A program made the position numbers and the translations under genes. From positions 1 through 11,076 of the forward strand of contig CALWVX010000044.1 of assembly GCA_944385065.1 (NCBI GenBank): a DNA stretch of 11,076 nucleotides, given 5' to 3'. Below, in pieces: positions 7,122-11,076 of this stretch (the stretch's first letter is position 1; each line of letters starts with the position of its first letter). The DNA comes from an uncultured Oscillospiraceae bacterium. GTDB taxonomy: Bacteria; Bacillota; Clostridia; Oscillospirales; Oscillospiraceae. Under the pieces are notes generated by a model, which saw nothing but the letters and a program-made list of their open reading frames with translations, did no database searches and had not been told where the DNA came from.

Positions 7122-8516
7122 ATGAGTTCCTCCCATTATGACGTCATTGTCCTGGGCTGCGGCGAGGCGGGTATTTTTGCCGCCTACGAGCTGGCCCACC
7201 TCCGCCCCGAGCTGAAAATCCTGGCTGTGGACCAGGGGGCGGACATCTACCACCGCAGCTGTCCCATCGTGGCAGGCAAGGTGCGGGAGTGCATCCACTG
7301 CCCTGTGTGCCATACCATGTGCGGCTTCGGCGGGGCGGGCGCCTTTTCCGACGGGAAGTTCAACTTCACCACTCAGTTCGGCGGCTGGCTCACCGATTTC
7401 ATGGAGCCCTCCCATGTGATGGAGCTGATCGACTATGTGGACTCCATCAACGTCGCCCACGGGGCCACCACCCAGTGCTTCTCCACCTCCACCCCGGAGG
7501 CCAGGGCGCTGGAGCGCCGGGCTCTGGCCTTTGACCTGCATCTGCTCCAGGCCCGGTGCAAGCACCTGGGCACCGAGAACAACCTGCGCATTCTCACCAA
7601 CATCTACGAGGGCCTCCAGAACAAGCTGGAGTTCCGCTTCAACACCGAGGTGGCCTCCATCGCCCGGGACGGAACGGGCTACCGTCTGATCCTGGCCCGG
7701 GGCGGCGAGGTGTCCTGCCGGTATCTGATCGCCGCCCCCGGCCGCTCCGGGGCCGAGTGGTTTTCCAACCAGTGCAAGGAGCTGGGGCTGGAGCTGCTGA
7801 ACAACCAGGTGGACCTGGGGGTGCGGGTGGAGCTGCCCGCCGCCGTCTTCGAGCACATCACCGACGTGGTGTACGAGTCCAAGCTGGTCTACCGCACCAA
7901 GCAGTACGGGGACCAGGTGCGCACCTTCTGCATGAACCCCTACGGCCATGTGGTGGCCGAGAATGTGGAGGGAGTCAACACGGTGAACGGCCACTCCTAC
8001 GCCGACCCCAAGCTGCGCAGCGAGAACACCAATTTCGCCCTGCTGGTGTCCAACCGCTTCACCAAACCCTTTAACGAGCCCTACCGGTACGGCAAGCATG
8101 TGGCATCCCTGTCCAATATGCTGGCCGGCGGTGTGCTGGTCCAGCGCTTCGGCGATCTGGTGGGAGGCCGGCGCAGCAACGAGCACCGGATGAGCAAGTC
8201 CTTCGTCCGGCCCACCCTCACCGCCGCCGTCCCCGGCGATCTGTCCCTCACCCTGCCCAAGCGGCACCTGGACAACATCATCGAGATGATCTACCAGCTG
8301 GACAAGCTGGCCCCCGGCACCGCCAACTACGACACTCTGCTCTATGGAGCGGAGGTAAAGTTCTACTCCGCCCGGCTGCAGCTCACCCCCGAGCTGGAGA
8401 CCGCCCTGCCCGGCTTCTTCGCCGCCGGCGACGGGGCCGGCGTCACCCGCGGCCTGGCACAGGCCGGCGCCTCCGGCGTCCAGGCCGCCCGTGCCATCGT
8501 AAAGCGTCTGTCCTAA
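7122..8516 (+). CDS. FAD-dependent oxidoreductase-like protein with ferredoxin-like cysteine motif
   Basis: This 464-residue protein resembles the uncharacterised FAD-dependent dehydrogenases grouped as COG2509. The N-terminal dinucleotide fold has GCGEAG at 12-17 with the acidic VDQG at 36-39. A C-terminal FAD segment FFAAGDGAGVTRGLAQAGASG closes the protein. Residues 57-67 hold C-x2-C-x2-C-x3-C (Cys57, 60, 63, 67), with another Cys47 upstream, followed by GFGGAGAFSDGKFN. The spacing is that of a [4Fe-4S] cluster site, though no proline follows the last cysteine. Substrate and electron partner are unknown. The start at 7122 lies about ten bases after AAGGAG; an in-frame ATG at 7092 lies before that site and is less likely. 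The gene appears monocistronic. Confidence 0.82.
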   Translation: MSSSHYDVIVLGCGEAGIFAAYELAHLRPELKILAVDQGADIYHRSCPIVAGKVRECIHCPVCHTMCGFGGAGAFSDGKFNFTTQFGGWLTDFMEPSHVMELIDYVDSINVAHGATTQCFSTSTPEARALERRALAFDLHLLQARCKHLGTENNLRILTNIYEGLQNKLEFRFNTEVASIARDGTGYRLILARGGEVSCRYLIAAPGRSGAEWFSNQCKELGLELLNNQVDLGVRVELPAAVFEHITDVVYESKLVYRTKQYGDQVRTFCMNPYGHVVAENVEGVNTVNGHSYADPKLRSENTNFALLVSNRFTKPFNEPYRYGKHVASLSNMLAGGVLVQRFGDLVGGRRSNEHRMSKSFVRPTLTAAVPGDLSLTLPKRHLDNIIEMIYQLDKLAPGTANYDTLLYGAEVKFYSARLQLTPELETALPGFFAAGDGAGVTRGLAQAGASGVQAARAIVKRLS

Positions 8517-8531
8517 CCGGCATCAGAAAAC

Positions 8532-8596
8532 GGCCGGCCCTGCAGGATTCTCCGCCGCCGCGCCCCCGGGCGCGGCGGCGCTCCTGCAAACCGGCC
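8532..8596. terminator. Large nested hairpin after the FAD-protein gene (possible terminator)
   Basis: Three coaxial helices are nested: GGCCGG/CCGGCC (8532-8537 with 8591-8596), GCAGGA/TCCTGC (8542-8547 with 8582-8587) and an inner run of about 12 pairs (8553-8564 with 8569-8580) with a CCCG loop. It lies 15 bases after the stop. On the plus strand the following bases are C-rich rather than T-rich. On the minus strand GTTTTCTG follows. It may end transcription from either side, or serve as a structural boundary of the DnaA-box region. Confidence 0.5.
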
Positions 8597-8711
8597 CGGG
8601 ATTTCCCCTTCTTCCCCGGTTTGCGGGAATTTTTCCCGAAAATCTTTTGACACCTGATTTTGTCCAAAATTCTTTCTCCCCGTCCCAGAGGGTTTTCCCC
8701 TGAAAACCGCT

Positions 8712-8830
8712 GTTTGCACAGGTTCTCCACATTCTCCACAGAGTTTTCCACACCTCTGTTTCCACACCTTTTGCCCCAAGTTCTCCCCCGCACAGTTACC
8801 ATAATATTTGTCAAGCTTCCATTTTACACA
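8712..8830 (+). promoter_or_regulatory. Cluster of DnaA-box-like 9-mers, candidate oriC or DnaA-controlled region
   Basis: Five 9-mers close to TTATNCACA lie head to tail: GTTTGCACA (8712), TTCTCCACA (8723), TTCTCCACA (8732, directly abutting), TTTTCCACA (8744) and GTTTCCACA (8758). A sixth, TTTTACACA, is at 8822. All point the same way, and the first five start 9-14 bases apart, about one helical turn. The AT-richer 8795-8850 follows. mnmE usually lies within a few kilobases of oriC in Firmicutes (dnaA-rpmH-rnpA-yidC-jag-mnmE order), which adds weight. However, dnaA is not in the window and no clear DnaA-trio was seen. Confidence 0.5.
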
Positions 8831-8897
8831 AACTTTACCGCGCTTTACTTTTGCAGGAACGCCCATCGTTTCCGCCGCATGGGAAAGGAAGACCGCC

Positions 8898-10301
8898 ATG
8901 GCTCTGCTCACCGACACCATCGCCGCCATCTCCACGCCCCCCGGGCCCGGGGCCATCGGCATTCTCCGCCTGTCCGGCCCCCGGGCGGTGGAGATTGCCT
9001 CCCTCTGCTTTCGCCCGCTGGGATCCGGAACCCTGTCCGACCGCGCCCCCCGGACTCTGGTCTACGGGGACCTGCTGGACCGGGACGGAGAGGTCATCGA
9101 CCAGGTTCTGGCCACCTACACCCGGGGACCGGCCAGCTACACCGGAGAGGACACCGCCGAGCTGCAGTGCCACGGCGCCCCCATGGTGCTGGCTCTGGGA
9201 CTGGAGGCCCTGTTCGCCCGGGGCGCCCGGCAGGCCCGGGCCGGGGAATTCACCCGCCGCGCCTTTCTCAACGGTCGGCTGGACCTGACCCAGTCGGAGG
9301 CGGTGGGCGACCTGCTGGAAGCCTCCAGCCGGGAGGAGGCCCGCAACGCGGCAGGCCAGCTGTCCGGCGCCCTGTCCCGGCGGATCGGGACCGTCTACTC
9401 CGCTCTGGTGGATGTGATGGCCCACTTCCACGCCGTGCTGGACTACCCCGACGAGGATCTGGACCCCTTTACCCGGGAGGGCCTGTCCGCCGCCCTGACG
9501 GAACAGGAGGGGGCTCTGCGGAAGCTGGTGGCCAGCGGAGCCCGGGGCTTTCGGCTGGTCCAGGGGCTGTCCTGCCCCATTCTCGGCCGCCCCAACGCGG
9601 GCAAATCCTCCCTGCTCAACGCCCTGGCCGGCTATGACCGGGCCATTGTCACCGACATCCCCGGCACCACCCGGGACACGGTGGAGGTCCCCATCCAGGT
9701 GGACGGTCTGCCGGTGCGGCTCATTGACACCGCCGGCATTCGGGAGGGGCAGGACCCGGTGGAACAGCTGGGGGTGGAGCGCAGCCGGCAGGCCCTGGCC
9801 GGCGCCAACCTGATCCTGCTGGTGTGGGACGCCTCCTCCCCCTTCATGCGGGAGGACCGGCAGCTGCTGCTGGACTGCCTCAATGTGGCGGACACCATTC
9901 TGGTGGAGAACAAGTGCGACCTGCCCAGCCGGGATCTGCCCGACCCGGCGCTCCCGGAGGCGCTCTCCGGGCGTCTCCACCGGGTCCGGATCAGCGTCCG
10001 GACGGGAGAGGGGCTGGACCGGCTGGAGGAGGCCATGGCCTCTCTGGCCCGGGACTTCTTCCCCAGGGCCCAGGGCGAGGCCTACGGCCAGCTGCTGACC
10101 AACGAGCGGCAGGTCCAGGCCGCCGATCGGGCCAGGGAGGCGGTGGCCCGGGCCCGGACTGCTCTGGAGGCCGGCGTGACCCCCGACGCTCTCCTCACCG
10201 ATGTGGAGGAGGCTCTGGAGGCTCTGGGCGAACTCACCGGCCAGTCGGTGCGGGAGGATGTCACCGACCGGATTTTCTCCAAGTTTTGTGTTGGAAAGTA
10301 A
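8898..10301 (+). CDS. mnmE: tRNA uridine-5-carboxymethylaminomethyl modification GTPase
   Basis: This 467-residue protein is a complete MnmE (TrmE). With MnmG it modifies the wobble uridine of certain tRNAs, using tetrahydrofolate and GTP. The N-terminal folate-binding domain covers about 1-120, with TIAAISTPPGPGAIGILRLSG at the start and the typical GEFTRRAFLNGRLDL at 116-130. The G domain, inserted in the helical domain, has GRPNAGKS at 230-237, GTTRDT at 256-261, DTAG at 277-280 and NKCD at 338-341. The protein ends in the diagnostic FCVGK with catalytic Cys464. The start ATG at 8898 follows AAAGGA by about nine bases. MnmG and Jag, its usual neighbours, are absent on both sides, which is unusual for a Firmicute. 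A terminator begins at the last base of the stop codon. Confidence 0.97.
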   Translation: MALLTDTIAAISTPPGPGAIGILRLSGPRAVEIASLCFRPLGSGTLSDRAPRTLVYGDLLDRDGEVIDQVLATYTRGPASYTGEDTAELQCHGAPMVLALGLEALFARGARQARAGEFTRRAFLNGRLDLTQSEAVGDLLEASSREEARNAAGQLSGALSRRIGTVYSALVDVMAHFHAVLDYPDEDLDPFTREGLSAALTEQEGALRKLVASGARGFRLVQGLSCPILGRPNAGKSSLLNALAGYDRAIVTDIPGTTRDTVEVPIQVDGLPVRLIDTAGIREGQDPVEQLGVERSRQALAGANLILLVWDASSPFMREDRQLLLDCLNVADTILVENKCDLPSRDLPDPALPEALSGRLHRVRISVRTGEGLDRLEEAMASLARDFFPRAQGEAYGQLLTNERQVQAADRAREAVARARTALEAGVTPDALLTDVEEALEALGELTGQSVREDVTDRIFSKFCVGK

Positions 10302-10340
10302 AAACTGTCTCCCCCGGCTTTGCCGGGGGAGACAGTTTTA
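10301..10340. terminator. Terminator of mnmE, possibly bidirectional
   Basis: A perfect 18-base stem (10301-10318 with 10322-10339) with a TTT loop contains both the A-tract and the T-tract. The T-tract end is TTTTACTTCT on the plus strand. Because the A-run lies on the other side, it can also work for minus-strand transcription coming from pta. The stem begins at the last base of the mnmE stop codon. Confidence 0.93.
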
Positions 10341-10376
10341 CTTCTGTGAGATTCAGGCCAGCGCGGCGGTGATAAT

Positions 10377-10545
10377 GGCCATGGAGCAGTTCCCGCAAAG
10401 CGCTCCGCACTTTGCGGGAACCCTGACCGATTCCCATGCGCGGGCGAACTGAATTCGCTCGCGCAATTCCCGGCCCCCGCCGGGAATTTTCGGCGCATCC
10501 GCGCCGCCCCATCTGCGATGGGGCCAGGAGGTCTCCTCCATGGCC
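10377..10545. mobile_element. Hairpin element, copy 1 (169 bp, inverted ends)
   Basis: It is bounded by GGCCATGGAG and its exact inverse CTCCATGGCC. Inside, on the plus strand, are five stem-loops. They are TTCCCGCAAAG/CTTTGCGGGAA (10390-10420), an 11-pair stem with one G-T wobble around CTGAA (10438-10464), AATTCCCGGC/GCCGGGAATT with loop CCCC (10465-10488), CGGCGC/GCGCCG (10491-10506) and GCCCCATC/GATGGGGC (10506-10524). It encodes no transposase. It could be a MITE- or REP-like mobile palindromic element or a structured RNA; mobility is inferred only from the inverted ends. Confidence 0.55.
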
Positions 10546-10548
10546 CAA

Positions 10549-10582
10549 AAAAAGAAAAGAGGGACCCGGTCCGGGTCCCTCT
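10549..10582 (-). terminator. Duplicate of the pta terminator
   Basis: The dyad AGAGGGACCCGG-T-CCGGGTCCCTCT (10558-10582) is followed on the minus strand by TTTTCTTTTTTTG. It repeats the terminator behind the true pta end and lies between the two hairpin elements, so any transcript through the array meets it. Confidence 0.8.
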
Positions 10583-10619
10583 CGCGTCAGTCCGTTCAGG
10601 CCAGCGCGGCGGTGATGAT

Positions 10620-10789
10620 GGCCATGGAGCAGCCCCGCAAAGTGCACTGCACTTTGCGGGAACCCCGACCGATTCCAATGCTCGGGCGAACTGAATTCGC
10701 CCTGCGCAATTCCCGGCCCCCGCCGGGAATTTACGGCGCATCCGCGCCGCCCCATCTGCGATGGGGCCCCGGAGGTCTCCTCCATGGCC
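10620..10789. mobile_element. Hairpin element, copy 2 (170 bp, inverted ends)
   Basis: It has the same inverted ends and the same five stem-loops as copy 1: 10634-10660, 10684-10702, 10708-10731, 10734-10749 and 10749-10767. Differences from copy 1 fall largely in loops or leave pairing intact. In the first hairpin the loop side is rebuilt so that AAAGTG pairs with CACTTT. In the second hairpin a G-T pair becomes G-C. Single-base indels shift every reading frame relative to copy 1, so the shared feature is the fold and not a protein. Confidence 0.55.
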
Positions 10790-10823
10790 GAAAAGAAAAG
10801 AGGGACCCGGTCCGGGTCCCTCT
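10790..10823 (-). terminator. Rho-independent terminator of pta
   Basis: The dyad AGAGGGACCCGG-A-CCGGGTCCCTCT on the minus strand (10823-10799) is followed by TTTTCTTTTC. It starts 13 bases after the pta stop codon. Confidence 0.88.
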
Positions 10824-10836
10824 CGCGTCAGTCCGT

Positions 10837-11076
10837 TCAGGCCAGCGCGGCGGTGATGATAGCCATGGAGTAGACCTCCTGGGCGTTGCAGCCCCGGGAC
10901 AGGTCGTTGATGGGAGCGTTCAGGCCCAGCAGGATGGGGCCGTAGGCCTCGAAGGAGCCCAGGCGCTGGGCGATCTTATAGCCGATGTTGCCGGCGTTGA
11001 TGTCGGGGAAGATGAAGGTGTTGGCATAGCCGGCCACCTTGGAGCCGGGGCACTTGGTCTGGGCCACCCGGGGGGA
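10837..11076 (-). CDS. pta: Phosphate acetyltransferase, C-terminal part
   Basis: These are the last 79 codons of a phosphotransacetylase, which interconverts acetyl-CoA and acetyl-phosphate and feeds acetate kinase for ATP. The C-terminal signature is clear: KVAGYANTFIFPDINAGNIG, then YKIAQRLGSFEAYGPILLGL, then NDLSRGCNAQEVYSMAIITA and the ending ALA. The gene runs off the window at 11076, so roughly three quarters of the usual ~330 residues are missing and the start is not visible. It is convergent with mnmE. Its last ten codons (SMAIITAALA) and its terminator are repeated twice downstream in the hairpin array. Confidence 0.93.
   Translation of the reverse strand, partial: SPRVAQTKCPGSKVAGYANTFIFPDINAGNIGYKIAQRLGSFEAYGPILLGLNAPINDLSRGCNAQEVYSMAIITAALA

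Larger units (their letters stand above)
8517..8897. other. Gene-free region: hairpins, DnaA-like boxes, AT-rich stretch
   Basis: No protein gene is supported in these 381 bases. Besides the nested hairpin and the box cluster, two small hairpins are visible: CGGGAA-TTT-TTCCCG at 8624-8638 and GGTTTTC-CCCT-GAAAACC at 8691-8708. A perfect TTGACA occurs at 8647-8652 but has no good -10 at 16-18 bases. The segment 8795-8850 is clearly AT-richer than its surroundings. The mnmE promoter must lie here, but I cannot place it with confidence. Confidence 0.6.
10352..10873. repeat. Tandem array of ~242-bp units behind pta
   Basis: Two full units (10352-10594 and 10595-10835, 243 and 241 bases) are followed by the start of a third that is the true end of pta (10836-10870). 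Read on the plus strand, each unit is a 35-base copy of the reverse-complemented pta end, a ~170-base multi-hairpin element, an A-rich stretch, a copy of the pta terminator and GCGTCAGTCCG. The two units differ by scattered substitutions and single-base indels. The array occupies all the space between the mnmE terminator and pta. No further gene is supported here. Confidence 0.92.

Noticed and set aside
8647..8674. mnmE promoter from the perfect TTGACA at 8647
   Set aside because: The best hexamers at 16-18 bases spacing (ATTCTT and neighbours) are poor -10 matches, so the promoter was not called.
8835..9980. Long minus-strand open frame across mnmE
   Set aside because: It is antisense to a clear mnmE, of low-complexity composition and without any recognisable motif.
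10353..10541. 62-residue minus-strand frame ending in SMAIITAALA
   Set aside because: It starts inside the element end and runs through the hairpins; the equivalent frame in the second unit is broken by single-base indels, so it is not conserved as a protein. Its end is simply the copied pta tail.
10261..10785. 174-residue minus-strand frame through both hairpin units
   Set aside because: It also runs into the mnmE coding end and its repeated segments follow the DNA repeat; changes between units preserve stems rather than residues.
10352..10873. CRISPR array
   Set aside because: There are only two long near-identical units without short regular repeats and unique spacers, and no cas genes.

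Overview
The window looks like a GC-rich Firmicute of the Clostridia, most likely an Oscillospiraceae-type gut bacterium (Flavonifractor/Lawsonibacter-like). This is inferred from strong GGAGG-type ribosome binding sites, good sigma-A promoters in AT-richer gaps, a LacI-controlled glycogen/maltodextrin operon, a VanY-type carboxypeptidase, a ComEB-like dCMP deaminase, an MnmE and a phosphotransacetylase. No rRNA, tRNA, CRISPR array, transposase or phage gene was seen.

Layout. (1) Positions 1-3233, minus strand: an operon reading lacI-family regulator, then malQ (4-alpha-glucanotransferase), then glgP (glycogen phosphorylase, cut by the window edge). It has one promoter and a 16-bp palindromic operator just upstream. 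(2) Positions 3438-5854, plus strand, divergent from (1): a promoter, a cytidylate-kinase-like P-loop protein, a class I amidotransferase-fold (C26) hydrolase and a secreted D,D-carboxypeptidase. These end at a strong bidirectional terminator. (3) 5859-6407, minus strand: a dCMP deaminase with its own promoter. (4) 6488-7014, plus strand: a small membrane protein with a C-terminal zinc ribbon, with promoter and terminator. (5) 7051-8516, plus strand: an FAD-dependent oxidoreductase-like protein with a ferredoxin-like cysteine motif. (6) 8517-8897: a gene-free gap holding a large nested hairpin, two small hairpins and a cluster of DnaA-box-like 9-mers, making it a candidate replication origin or DnaA-controlled region. 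(7) 8898-10301, plus strand: mnmE with a strong terminator. (8) 10352-10870: a tandem array of about 242-bp units. Each carries a copy of the end of pta, a roughly 170-bp multi-hairpin element with inverted ends, and a copy of the pta terminator. (9) 10837-11076, minus strand: the true 3' end of pta.

How the parts work together. GlgP and MalQ together degrade glycogen or maltodextrin to glucose-1-phosphate and glucose, and the co-transcribed LacI-type protein probably controls them and itself. The middle genes are housekeeping or envelope genes. MnmE modifies tRNA wobble uridines, and Pta makes acetyl-phosphate for acetate and ATP formation.

The two places most worth a second look are the hairpin array behind pta and the DnaA-box cluster before mnmE.
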